IMG/VR virus record: IMGVR_UViG_3300024327_000012
Span: 1 to 44,895 of that record
Source of the DNA: a virus
Direction: 5' to 3' (one strand)
Length of the DNA: 44,895 nucleotides
Position numbers and translations under genes: made by a program. Of the stretch, positions 8,613 to 18,606 are shown one piece after another. Below the pieces are notes generated by a model. The model was given only the letters and a program-made list of their open reading frames with translations. It did not search any database and had not been told where the DNA came from. Within the stretch, counting starts at the first letter, position 1. The number at the start of each line of letters is the position of its first letter.

Positions 8613-10187
8613 TTATGTAATTCTTATATTGCTTATATGATTTATGTTTTTATCTAAACTAAATATATTAAATTTGTAAATATCGCTTAATATATTTCTT
8701 GAACTCGAGTCATCTAAAATATTAATAAGATCAGGCGTTAAGTAAACAGAAATTTTACTAACTCCTGATTCAAAACATATTTCTTCTACAATAGACTTAT
8801 TTTCATTTAACAATTTTGTTTTTCTTGGAATAAGTAAATTAGGCAAATTTAAAGGAGCACCTTCAGGACTTATTAGATCTATACTTATATTTTTTTTATT
8901 AAAATTATAATATATTGCATATTGTTGTGAATAATTTGACGAGTAGCCTCGAGCGTCTAAGGTGCATATTGTATATATCTGTATCTTGTTTTTGTCGTAT
9001 TCTTTATCAATAAAAGTAGTAACATGATTGACAAAAGAAGAAACATCAGTTGTAACATCAATATTTTCGTTTCTTTTAAATTGTCTCTCATTGGGTAAAA
9101 ATTCTATTTGTTTAACTAATTTAAAAGGTTCATCTATTGTATCTCTTTTAAATATTTGATATCCAAAAATATCACCTTGTGTATTGACAGGTTTTGCCCA
9201 ATCAATCATTAAAAATTTGTTTTGTAAATACTTGAATTTTATAAAAGAAGTTGAATGTGGTCTTTCATATTCCTTACAAACTACTTTTTCTTCACTAATA
9301 GCAGTATCTCTACAGAAATAAAAGTCAGTGTAATAATAATCTTTTGGTTGGGGTAAATTTATCAAATAAATGGGTGTTAAATAATATTTGTATGTTGAAC
9401 CATATTTTACAGCCTGATCCTTTAAACTAATGACTTCTGTAGAAATAAACTCAGAGTTTTCTGAATTAGAAGATATGTTGTCCAGTATTCTATTATAAAG
9501 AAAGACACAACTTTTATAATTAAGTTTGTCATCCTCGTTTACACTATATTTTTCTAATAAAAAACCAACCATACAGTAATGATTTTTTATATTGTTTGTA
9601 AATCTTGTAAAAGAAGAGTGTTCTTGCTTAGGCAAGTTTTTAGAATTATAATTTTTTAAAAAGTCAAAGTTGTTTTGATTTAATATTTTTTTAAAGCTTT
9701 CTAAAAAAGGAGTTTTGTTATTAGCACTTATAAAATATTTTTTATTTTCTGGACTAATGTGTATTTTTTTATTATTTTTCATTTGTTCAAAAAAAATAGA
9801 ATACTCAGAAAAAGTTAAGTTTTTATTAGTTATCTCTTCTAATAATATTTCTTCTTTTTTAGGTGACATATTAATCGAAACAACTTTTTTGTTGTTAAAG
9901 TTAATTATTTTTTCCAGCAAGTCTCTATTTATTTCTGATTTGTCCAGACCTCTTAGTTTGTCAAGCACATCAGTGTCTAAAAAACTTTGTAAAGTAACAC
10001 AGTTAATATTGTTTTTGTATAAAATATTAATATCAACATATCGTTCTATATTAGAAAATTCTTCTGTATTTATGTTTATTATATTGTCGTCTATGATATC
10101 TTCATTTGGATTGAAAAAATTATACACAAATTTATTTGAAATATTACAGCTAATATCTGGGAGTGTATTTATTACAAAGTCATTCAT
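8613..10187 (-). CDS. Fibronectin-III-like tail structural protein
   Basis: A 524-residue protein with two stretches that read like fibronectin type III beta-sandwiches. The first is at about 195-290, with GFLLEKYS and the strand pair AVKYGSTYKYYLTPIYL. The second is at about 315-430, with MIDWAKPVN, FGYQIFKRD, FIDKEYD and YTICTLDARGYSSNYS. A C-terminal part follows with SPEGAPLNLPN and a strand ISVYLTPDL. FN3 repeats are common add-ons in phage tail and baseplate proteins, where they are thought to aid weak surface contacts. The N-terminal 190 residues are unrecognised and Asn/Lys-rich. The ATG at 10187 directly follows the TAA of the preceding giant gene. The role is inferred from domain type and position. 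Confidence 0.6.
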   Translation of the reverse strand: MNDFVINTLPDISCNISNKFVYNFFNPNEDIIDDNIININTEEFSNIERYVDINILYKNNINCVTLQSFLDTDVLDKLRGLDKSEINRDLLEKIINFNNKKVVSINMSPKKEEILLEEITNKNLTFSEYSIFFEQMKNNKKIHISPENKKYFISANNKTPFLESFKKILNQNNFDFLKNYNSKNLPKQEHSSFTRFTNNIKNHYCMVGFLLEKYSVNEDDKLNYKSCVFLYNRILDNISSNSENSEFISTEVISLKDQAVKYGSTYKYYLTPIYLINLPQPKDYYYTDFYFCRDTAISEEKVVCKEYERPHSTSFIKFKYLQNKFLMIDWAKPVNTQGDIFGYQIFKRDTIDEPFKLVKQIEFLPNERQFKRNENIDVTTDVSSFVNHVTTFIDKEYDKNKIQIYTICTLDARGYSSNYSQQYAIYYNFNKKNISIDLISPEGAPLNLPNLLIPRKTKLLNENKSIVEEICFESGVSKISVYLTPDLINILDDSSSRNILSDIYKFNIFSLDKNINHISNIRIT

Positions 10188-13100
10188 TTATAAAACCTCA
10201 GTTTTGATAATTATTTTATAGTTTTTTACTTTTTTTCTATTTCTATAGTAACAATGACCACAATCATTAATTGATCTTAGTTGATCATACTTATCTTTCA
10301 TAAATGAATTAATAAAAATATTATCTAAATCACTAATGTCAACCAACAAATCGTTACCATGATCAATTGCAGATTCATCTATTATAAAATAGTTCATATC
10401 GTTAGGATCGACGCTTATATGATATATGCAAAAATATTCATCAGTATCATGAAGAATACTTTTGTTTGTTAGACTTTGTATATTGTTTAAGAAATTGACA
10501 GCTTTTGTATTATTATTATCATCTACTATTTCAAAAAATTCTCTTTCTTGATTGAAAGAAAGAGAATTTATAAATTTGCTTTTTTCAATATTAAATTCTT
10601 TTAAAAAGTCTTTTTTGTCAATTTGATTGACAATGTCAACATAACTTCTATTGTATACATTAATCTTGTTTAAGTCTGGAACATTATAGTTTGTCAATGA
10701 AAAAGATGAATTTTCTAAGTACTTTGTCATTAAATGAGAATTTAATATATGATTATTTAAGTAAGAATATGTCTGTAAACTGCTAATTATATTTTCATCT
10801 GTCTTAGTTATTGTATCATAGACATTGCTATAATATTTCGAAATATTGTTAATCTGTTGAAATAAAAAGTCACCACGATCAGTGCTTAAATCTAAAATAT
10901 CATTTGTGTCACCTATAGTTTCTATAGGCAAATATTTATCTTCAATGTTAAATTCAATAATTCTACTTTTTATATTCTTTGTATTAAAAGTTTTATCATA
11001 ATAGATTAAGCTGTTAGGTGAATAGCTTTCTTCGTCTTTTAATACGTCATTACCGGAGCTTATCGAAGAAGAAAACAGATATATTTTAGGAACATAAACA
11101 TGATTTAAGTTTTCTATATCTACAATATTTACTTCTACTTTTACTATAAAGTCTGAACTTTTATTTTTTATTATATCTTTGTGTAACCCTAAACTTAATA
11201 TGTTTTTGTTTAATAGTTTATTATGAGAATTGCTATTACTATTAAAAATATAGTCTAAACCATATTCTTGCGAGTTTACATTGTTTAAATTATTAAGTTT
11301 TTGGTTGATAAATACTCTATTATTATCAAATATATCTAAATTTTGATAAATATCAATATTTCCAGTGTTTTCCAATATTGAATTAATTCTATTTAAAGTG
11401 CTTTTTGATCTGTTTTCTGCGTTTTTAGCTTTTTTAATAAATAAGTGCATGTAAACGTCTTTGTAAAAGTTTTTTTCTATTGATTTAGCAAATTTTTCGT
11501 TTGTTTTGTTTTTAATACTTTCAAAAAAAGAACTTGTAAAAGTTTCTGAAGTGTCACCAGTTATTATTTTTTCTTGCGTCCTTAAATAGCCAATAATTAC
11601 GTCCAGATTTAAAACCTGGATTAAATCTGATTTATATAGTGAATTATAGACAACTCTTAACTGATTAGAAAAAGGTGTAACCCAAATATCTTTCGTGTCA
11701 ATCTCACTACTGATAGAGCGCACAAGATCAGTATCTAACAAATAGCTGTCCTGGTGTAATTTAATATCAGAAATATCAAGATTGTTTTGTAAGAAATTAT
11801 CTCTAACTCTAATAATATCAGATATTAATTTATTATATAAATTTTGACCTGATAGTGTAAAATTAATTTTTTTTCTCTTATTATAAAATCTTAATACACT
11901 TGAGTCAATATTGTTATGTTTACCGACTCTACCGAATATAAAAGAATTCATGTTTTTGCCACCACAAATATATGGTAGATCATCTTCTTGAAGGTTTTCG
12001 ACAGGTAAAGATTTAAATACTTGTATACAAGAATGTCTTTGATGTCTATAAAACACAGGAAGAAAAATTTTTGCAAAGGTTTTAACAATAATTAAAATTT
12101 CAGAGTAAATTGACTTATTACTTTCAACGTATTTTTTAATTTCTTCAAAAGAATTAAACTCGTTCGAGGAATAGTTAGGTAAAACTTGACGTAAATACAA
12201 TTGAATTGTTTGTATTATTTTATTAAATATTGTTTTTTCATTACATGAAGCATAGTCAAATATATCTTCAATTAATACACTTCTTAAGTTTTTAACGTGG
12301 TCTTTAAATCTTTGATTGTCACCTTTACATAAATAAGCTGATAATTTTAATTTTATATTTCTTTCTTTCTCGATGTTAAAGTTTCTTTCTTTATCAATGA
12401 AAAATTTCTTGTCATCTGTGTTTGGTACACTTTTTATTTTGTTATGTATCGTTTTTTCATAAATTACTTCCCCGTCTTTATCAAATCTTGAGAAAGATCT
12501 AAATCCATAAAAAAGCATATGTCCTGGATAAAAATTACAAGCTATATTGGCTGTTATCCCAAACTTTTTGTTTATTATATTATTATTTTCTGGCTGCGTT
12601 AGACTATTAAATATATTTTCAACTCTTGCTGATCTATTTGAGTTATTAATGTTGTTTTCTACATTGCTTGTTGTATTTGCATAATCAACAGTCCGAATAT
12701 TACTAATAAATTTATACTGTGATGAACTACTTAAATCTTTAATATTGTCTAAAGAAAAAACTGAGTTTTTAATAATTTTAAGATTATCTGAAGTGTCAAT
12801 AATATCTTTTTGATATTGAATTAAAGATTCTTTATTACCGTCATCATAGTCGTCAATACTCAAAGATGAGTTGTCATAAGAATAAAATTTATTGTTTAAA
12901 CTATTTTTAATAATATCGCTTGATACATTATCAATTTGAATTGCTTTTTCAATAAATCTCTTAATTATTAGCTCTAAAGCATTTTCATTAGAATCTTCAT
13001 TTAAAATATAATTAAAGTATAAAGCTTGACAATTTAATACATCTGTAAAGTCGTAAGATTTTTTGCTTTGTATTACATCGCCTAAGTTTAGATTAAAGTA

Positions 13101-15260
13101 TGTTTTATCGTTTATTATAGAACTCATTACAAAGTCAAAAAAAGTTGTGCTTGAAAAAAATATATTGTCACTGTAATAGTTATTAATAAATTTAACTAGA
13201 TTTTCTTTTACTTTCTTTTCTTCTTTTCTGACTTCTTTGTTTTCATTTTTTAGTTCAGAATAACCTAAATATTTTTTTCCAGCAATTTTTAAATCACCTA
13301 AGAGATCAATATGACTATAAAAATTATTATCAATACCATCAATTTCAGATACATCTTCTGTAAACATTAATTTAAAAAGCTGGTTATTCTTATTTATAGC
13401 TGACTTTTTATCTACGTCTGTATCACAATAAGACAACAAAATTGAATTGTGATCAGAATTTTTTATGTTTTCAATAATTTCGTCAAAAATTTTCGTGCTG
13501 ATATTTTTATTTTCTAAAATTTTTAATTTTGTTTTCTTTATTAGCAAATCAATGTCTTGTTTGAAATCAATTTCTTTAAAATCGGTATTATAATCTAAGC
13601 TAAAAGATTCATTATTAGAAGCTTGTAATCCATCATAGTTAACAATAGGTTGATCTTTTAAATATATTTGACCTTGATCTTTAAAATTAAAATAATTATA
13701 AACAAAACCTGGTCTAACATCATTTGGATTCATTAAACTTTCATTACCAGAATTTTCTATTTTATTTTTAACTGTTTCAAAATTTGGTCGTGCATCAAAA
13801 TCACCCATAACACCAGTATCATAAAAAAGAAGTGCGGCTGAACTTAAATTGTGAGGTGAAGCATTAGCAGTAACGTCCTGTAAATCAAGTGAATTCTTGT
13901 ACAATGAATTAAAAAAGAAAATCCAAATATTTAAATCCTCTTTACTTTTACATGCGCTATCTAAATTAACGTCAAAAAAGGATCCTGTCAAACATTTGTT
14001 AAATTCGTTTAAGATTTTAAATCCATAGTTTTTATACCATGGAGGCATTATATTTTGATTTCCTGTATCATTATTCCTGGTCCCACCAGATAATTCTTCA
14101 AAATTTTTAAGGTTACTTTGCGCAGAATTGATTTTATCTTGTGGGTATACAAGTCTTAAACTCAAGCTATCAACCATTTGATTTGTTACAAATAAGTTTA
14201 AGTTAGAACTAGGTATAAAGTATACCATACTACTATTTTTATTAAAGTCATTCGTAATGTTTCTGGGTTTTTGCAAAATACTTTTGTTTGACGAGTAATT
14301 CTGTATTTTATTTTTTCTAAAATAGTTTTTGTAATTAAAGCTTTTGTTTTTTGTGTTAATATAGTTAAATATATTTAAGCCGTTATTTCCATAACTGTAA
14401 AAGTCAGGAATTAAGTTTATTAAATCTAAATTTTCTAAACTATAGTCTAAGTATTGATGCTGAATATTATAAGATGATGATGAATTAAATAAATAAGACT
14501 TATGCGACATTGCGTATAAAGTTCGAGAAAAATTTATAAAACTTTGAACAATAGAATCAGAGTTAGTTTCTTTAGTAAGTTTTGTAAAAGATTTTTCATC
14601 ATCTTGAATTGACAAGTTTGAATAATCAACTAGCAAAGCTTCTTTTAAGACTGTAGAACTTCTGCCTCGAGAATGAAAAAACTCTTGTGCAATTAAAGAA
14701 TTTACGTCGTCATAATCATTTTCATTATCTTGGCTACTATTTAATAAAATTTGAAAAGAAGGTTTGTTTTGTTTTTGAATATTATTGTAAGAAATATTGT
14801 TAAATTTATTTAAAAAGTTTTTTGTAGTAAAACCAAAATCTGTAATATTACTGTTTTCATTATAATATTCCAATATTTTTTTTGAATAACTGTTTTCAAA
14901 AATATTTTGCTTTTTATCTAAAACAGCATGCTCTATTAAAGTTGTTAAATCTTTAAAGTTTGCTGCATCTAAAGACACAGTATCATGCATTAATTTTACA
15001 AATTTAAAATCTTGACTTAGTCTCTTAAAAGTATTGTTTAAGTCTGAGTATTCAATGTTATTTAAGTTAATGCTAAAGTCTACACCTTGATTAAATCCAT
15101 CTACAGTCACAATAAAACTATCATTTGACTCAATTAAGCTTAAAAACTCAACTTCTTTGTTGCCACTTATATTTTCTGAAGGCTTTTTAATGATGTTTTG
15201 AATTTCTGTATATTCATTGTCAAAAGTTTGATTAAAAATATTGTTATTTGCGCTGCTCAT
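10188..15260 (-). CDS. Giant structural protein, 1690 residues, unrecognised
   Basis: I do not recognise a family. The protein is strongly Asn/Ser/Lys/Ile-rich with long polar stretches, no signal peptide and no clear membrane segment. A charged, helix-prone Glu/Lys segment lies near residue 690 (ELKNENKEVRKEEKKVKENLV). The C-terminus has a C-x2-C pair in CGHCYYRNRKK, which could bind metal. The start is well supported by an AAAAGGAAAA ribosome binding site. It sits in the middle of the run of tail genes, between the 1104-residue protein and the FN3 protein. That context, plus the absence of enzyme motifs, suggests a tail-tip or baseplate-periphery component. Confidence 0.6.
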   Translation of the reverse strand: MSSANNNIFNQTFDNEYTEIQNIIKKPSENISGNKEVEFLSLIESNDSFIVTVDGFNQGVDFSINLNNIEYSDLNNTFKRLSQDFKFVKLMHDTVSLDAANFKDLTTLIEHAVLDKKQNIFENSYSKKILEYYNENSNITDFGFTTKNFLNKFNNISYNNIQKQNKPSFQILLNSSQDNENDYDDVNSLIAQEFFHSRGRSSTVLKEALLVDYSNLSIQDDEKSFTKLTKETNSDSIVQSFINFSRTLYAMSHKSYLFNSSSSYNIQHQYLDYSLENLDLINLIPDFYSYGNNGLNIFNYINTKNKSFNYKNYFRKNKIQNYSSNKSILQKPRNITNDFNKNSSMVYFIPSSNLNLFVTNQMVDSLSLRLVYPQDKINSAQSNLKNFEELSGGTRNNDTGNQNIMPPWYKNYGFKILNEFNKCLTGSFFDVNLDSACKSKEDLNIWIFFFNSLYKNSLDLQDVTANASPHNLSSAALLFYDTGVMGDFDARPNFETVKNKIENSGNESLMNPNDVRPGFVYNYFNFKDQGQIYLKDQPIVNYDGLQASNNESFSLDYNTDFKEIDFKQDIDLLIKKTKLKILENKNISTKIFDEIIENIKNSDHNSILLSYCDTDVDKKSAINKNNQLFKLMFTEDVSEIDGIDNNFYSHIDLLGDLKIAGKKYLGYSELKNENKEVRKEEKKVKENLVKFINNYYSDNIFFSSTTFFDFVMSSIINDKTYFNLNLGDVIQSKKSYDFTDVLNCQALYFNYILNEDSNENALELIIKRFIEKAIQIDNVSSDIIKNSLNNKFYSYDNSSLSIDDYDDGNKESLIQYQKDIIDTSDNLKIIKNSVFSLDNIKDLSSSSQYKFISNIRTVDYANTTSNVENNINNSNRSARVENIFNSLTQPENNNIINKKFGITANIACNFYPGHMLFYGFRSFSRFDKDGEVIYEKTIHNKIKSVPNTDDKKFFIDKERNFNIEKERNIKLKLSAYLCKGDNQRFKDHVKNLRSVLIEDIFDYASCNEKTIFNKIIQTIQLYLRQVLPNYSSNEFNSFEEIKKYVESNKSIYSEILIIVKTFAKIFLPVFYRHQRHSCIQVFKSLPVENLQEDDLPYICGGKNMNSFIFGRVGKHNNIDSSVLRFYNKRKKINFTLSGQNLYNKLISDIIRVRDNFLQNNLDISDIKLHQDSYLLDTDLVRSISSEIDTKDIWVTPFSNQLRVVYNSLYKSDLIQVLNLDVIIGYLRTQEKIITGDTSETFTSSFFESIKNKTNEKFAKSIEKNFYKDVYMHLFIKKAKNAENRSKSTLNRINSILENTGNIDIYQNLDIFDNNRVFINQKLNNLNNVNSQEYGLDYIFNSNSNSHNKLLNKNILSLGLHKDIIKNKSSDFIVKVEVNIVDIENLNHVYVPKIYLFSSSISSGNDVLKDEESYSPNSLIYYDKTFNTKNIKSRIIEFNIEDKYLPIETIGDTNDILDLSTDRGDFLFQQINNISKYYSNVYDTITKTDENIISSLQTYSYLNNHILNSHLMTKYLENSSFSLTNYNVPDLNKINVYNRSYVDIVNQIDKKDFLKEFNIEKSKFINSLSFNQEREFFEIVDDNNNTKAVNFLNNIQSLTNKSILHDTDEYFCIYHISVDPNDMNYFIIDESAIDHGNDLLVDISDLDNIFINSFMKDKYDQLRSINDCGHCYYRNRKKVKNYKIIIKTEVL

Positions 15261-15276
15261 TATTTTTCCTTTTAAA

Positions 15277-18200
15277 TTAAACTAAAGTCTTGCTTTTAAT
15301 ATTAAAAGATGCTCTGTTAATTAAAACATTATAATCAAGAAATTTTTGTTTTTTATTGTAAAAATTATTATAATACAAAGTAAAGAAACTTGTTTCATTA
15401 TTTTTGTTTTTAACAGAAAAAGATACACTAAATCTTTCAAGTATTTCTTCTATAGTGTCACACTCTTTATTTATACAAAAGTCAAAAAATTCTCTCGTTG
15501 AACTATAAAAATTATTCTTAAAGGTGTCAGGCTGATTGTTGCTGTTTAGTCTGATTTTTAAGTTAACGTTGTTTTCTATTTTTTCGATGTAATATGAATT
15601 GTAATATAAGCTACTGTTAGTAAAATTTTCAAAGATACCCTGTCTTTGATCATTAACTATAAATTTGTGACCATAAATTATACAGTCTTTACCGTTATAA
15701 CTAATATTCTTATAGATTTCTGTTTGATTTATATTGTTAGAAATTCTTTCTTCAATTACGCCACTATTGTTTGTCATAATAATAATAGGACATGATCTAA
15801 TAATTGGGTTAATTTTTGTAATTTCTAAGTAATCACTGTATTCTAACAAAGAATTTAAATTAAAACACAAGTCAAGATTTCTTGTATCCTGACAAAAGTT
15901 TAATTCTTTTGTAACAAAATAATTGATTCTATTTTGATTATAGTATAAATTTTCTTTAAAATCTAAATAATATTCAAAACCGATATTTTCTTCTTGACAG
16001 TGTAGATTAATATCAAAAAAATTATTAACTAAATTTTCTTCTAAATACTGCGTTTTAAAATTTTCAAAGTGAGAATCAACATTAATTTCTATATTACTTC
16101 CAAGTCTAATAAATTCATCTTGAAGATTTATTGTATTTTTAAATTTTGTTATTGTGAGACCCGAAACTTTACTTTTTATTAAAAAATCAAATATATCATA
16201 GTATTTTATAATATTTACTTCATCAAAACTTTTCATTAATATTTCTTTAAAAGATTTGTACTTAGAATAATTTAAAGAAATATCAGATGAGTAAAAGAAG
16301 TCTTCCAAAGCTAAAGACAAATTTTTTCTTATTTGTGTGTTAATTGTTATGTTGTTCTGTATTAAAATATCTTCGCCGCTAGATATTTGGGTACTTTGTT
16401 CTGTCGTTAAATTAATAGGATTGTCATTATCATCTATACCTAAGCCTTTATACTGACTTATTATTTTTGGTATTGGCATAATGTATATTTTTATGCTATT
16501 TTCAATTATAATATTTTTATTTAACCTCAAAGTATCTAAAAGAATAGAATATCTTAAGTTATCATCATTGTTTTTATAATAGTCTATAAACAAAGAGTTT
16601 AATAAACGACTGTTGTCTAATGTATTTAGTAAATATAGATCTTCAGTGTTTACAACAAAACCAGAAAAATTTTCTCTTAAATTGAAGTATGTTTGATTTG
16701 TATTTTCTATGCTTTCTTCAATAAAAATATCACTAAATAGAAATATGTTACTCTTATTGTTCTTGAATTTAAGTGCGTTTACAATAGTCTCGTTTTCTAA
16801 AGCAATTATACAATTATTTAAAAAGTTTACAACGTTTAAACTTACTGTGTTTTCTTCTAAATAGCCAAATTGCTGTGCAAACTCTGAAAGTAAATTTATA
16901 TTTCTTACGGAAATGTTTTTAATATTAAAAAACGAGTCTTTTTCTTCGTTAAACTGCAAGTTTTTTTCAATTTCTTCTATTTTTAAACATCTTGAAAAAG
17001 CTTTGTTAAATTTTTCAAGATTTCTTTTTTTTGAAGAAGTATTAGAAAAGACAAAGTTTGTAGAGCTAAAATTGTTTTCAATTGCTTCATCACCAGTTTC
17101 TAAATCTAATCCTATTTTAATTGAAAAATTATTTTCTTTTGCATTAAAGTCTGTATAATAGCTAAAATTGTCTCCTGAGTTTAAAATATTGTCTAAACTT
17201 TTGTCAATAAAGTTAGCTTTGTTAGAAAATAAAGGTTCAGGCTTAGTATATATTCTTTGTATAATAGAAACATTGTTTTTCTTAATTTCTTTTACGACTA
17301 TTTTTTTTAAAACATTTGTATCAACAAAACTTCCATTTGATGTTATAAAAACTTTTAGTATGTCATTATTGATTTTTTCGCACTCTTGATCTAAGCTAAT
17401 ATTGCTAATAATTTCATTTAAATACCTTAAATGTCTGTTGTTTGAAATCATAGTATTGAAAAAAGAAGAATTTCTATTTAATTTTAGACTTTTTACAAAT
17501 ATTAAATTATAACTATCAGAAAATCTTTCGTTTAAGCTTTCGTTTTCATTAAAATTAATTGAGAGTCTAACATCAAATTCAAAATTTTGATTTTCTGTAA
17601 AGTAATACTGGTATAACAAATCATCGATAAAACTATCTAGTCTTTCATTTTGATGATTTATTCTAATTGAATTTGTTTGTCTAACTGCAGAATTATATTC
17701 ATAATTTTGGCTAATACTTGATTCTGTTTCTATACTACGTATATCTGCTTGAAGACTTGTAATATTTAGAGTGCTTAAGTCTTCAAGTCCTAATATATCT
17801 AAATTAAGATTATCTATATCAACAGAAGAGCTAAAATTTAAATTAATATTTTCAGAAATACCAGAAAAATTTTCATAATAGTATATGTTTGAATTTATAT
17901 GGTTGTTTTCATTATGTATATTGTTAAAATCAACAGACTCAACTATAGACTTTGAAATTAAGTTGTTGCTTTCATCAAAAAAAGAAATTCTAATTTTGTT
18001 AACTTGATTATTATATATTAATTGAGAATTTGATGCTCCGACTGCAAATATATAGATGAATGAAAAAAACATACTACTTCTGTTTTCACTCGTCGTCTGG
18101 CCGGCACCAAGATGAGTATCTTCGTTCAGATGAGAAGATTGAAAGTCTAATAATTCCTCGATTGTTGCTGATCTATTATTCGTTGGGGAAAAAAAACTTC

Positions 18201-18591
18201 TAATATTATTCGCATCAACAACTTTTTCTTCAGAAATAAAACTTTCATTTCTATTAAGACTTTGAGAATTAATATTTAGTAAATTATTATAACGTGGATA
18301 TATATTTTTTCTTATGTCTTCTTTAAATTTTAGAGCAAAGTCATTGTTAGATTTATGACTTTTAAAATCACTTGTTTCATTAAAAAGTTTATTATTAAAA
18401 ACATTTGAAAAAGTACTGCTATCAAAAAAGTCTAATTTAATTTTTTTTATTTTATTTAAAGACCTTAAGTCTAAGCTTATTGGAATATAATAGTTAAACT
18501 TCTGCTGTCCTGAAGAATCATTGCTAATTGTATAAATTAAGTTTTTATTTAAATTAAAGTTTATTTTTTGATTATTATTTACTATGTACAT
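15277..18591 (-). CDS. Giant structural protein, 1104 residues, unrecognised
   Basis: No family is recognised. The protein begins MYIVNNNQKINFNLNKN and is extremely Asn-rich, with frequent short alternating hydrophobic/polar runs typical of beta structure. There is no signal peptide, membrane helix or catalytic motif. It follows the 366-residue gene by 15 bases and precedes the 1690-residue gene by 16 bases, with a weak AAAGAAAG ribosome binding site. Several long open frames on the opposite strand are shadows caused by the AT-rich composition. A virion role is inferred only from its place in the structural cassette. Confidence 0.6.
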   Translation of the reverse strand: MYIVNNNQKINFNLNKNLIYTISNDSSGQQKFNYYIPISLDLRSLNKIKKIKLDFFDSSTFSNVFNNKLFNETSDFKSHKSNNDFALKFKEDIRKNIYPRYNNLLNINSQSLNRNESFISEEKVVDANNIRSFFSPTNNRSATIEELLDFQSSHLNEDTHLGAGQTTSENRSSMFFSFIYIFAVGASNSQLIYNNQVNKIRISFFDESNNLISKSIVESVDFNNIHNENNHINSNIYYYENFSGISENINLNFSSSVDIDNLNLDILGLEDLSTLNITSLQADIRSIETESSISQNYEYNSAVRQTNSIRINHQNERLDSFIDDLLYQYYFTENQNFEFDVRLSINFNENESLNERFSDSYNLIFVKSLKLNRNSSFFNTMISNNRHLRYLNEIISNISLDQECEKINNDILKVFITSNGSFVDTNVLKKIVVKEIKKNNVSIIQRIYTKPEPLFSNKANFIDKSLDNILNSGDNFSYYTDFNAKENNFSIKIGLDLETGDEAIENNFSSTNFVFSNTSSKKRNLEKFNKAFSRCLKIEEIEKNLQFNEEKDSFFNIKNISVRNINLLSEFAQQFGYLEENTVSLNVVNFLNNCIIALENETIVNALKFKNNKSNIFLFSDIFIEESIENTNQTYFNLRENFSGFVVNTEDLYLLNTLDNSRLLNSLFIDYYKNNDDNLRYSILLDTLRLNKNIIIENSIKIYIMPIPKIISQYKGLGIDDNDNPINLTTEQSTQISSGEDILIQNNITINTQIRKNLSLALEDFFYSSDISLNYSKYKSFKEILMKSFDEVNIIKYYDIFDFLIKSKVSGLTITKFKNTINLQDEFIRLGSNIEINVDSHFENFKTQYLEENLVNNFFDINLHCQEENIGFEYYLDFKENLYYNQNRINYFVTKELNFCQDTRNLDLCFNLNSLLEYSDYLEITKINPIIRSCPIIIMTNNSGVIEERISNNINQTEIYKNISYNGKDCIIYGHKFIVNDQRQGIFENFTNSSLYYNSYYIEKIENNVNLKIRLNSNNQPDTFKNNFYSSTREFFDFCINKECDTIEEILERFSVSFSVKNKNNETSFFTLYYNNFYNKKQKFLDYNVLINRASFNIKSKTLV

Positions 18592-18606
18592 TAATTATAA
18601 CTTTCT

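Noticed and set aside
9715-10221. Plus-strand open frame of 168 codons resembling a membrane protein
   Set aside because: It is antisense to the FN3-like gene. The Leu/Ile/Ser/Phe-rich translation is the expected shadow of Asn/Lys/Asp-rich coding sequence, and no convincing ribosome binding site was seen.
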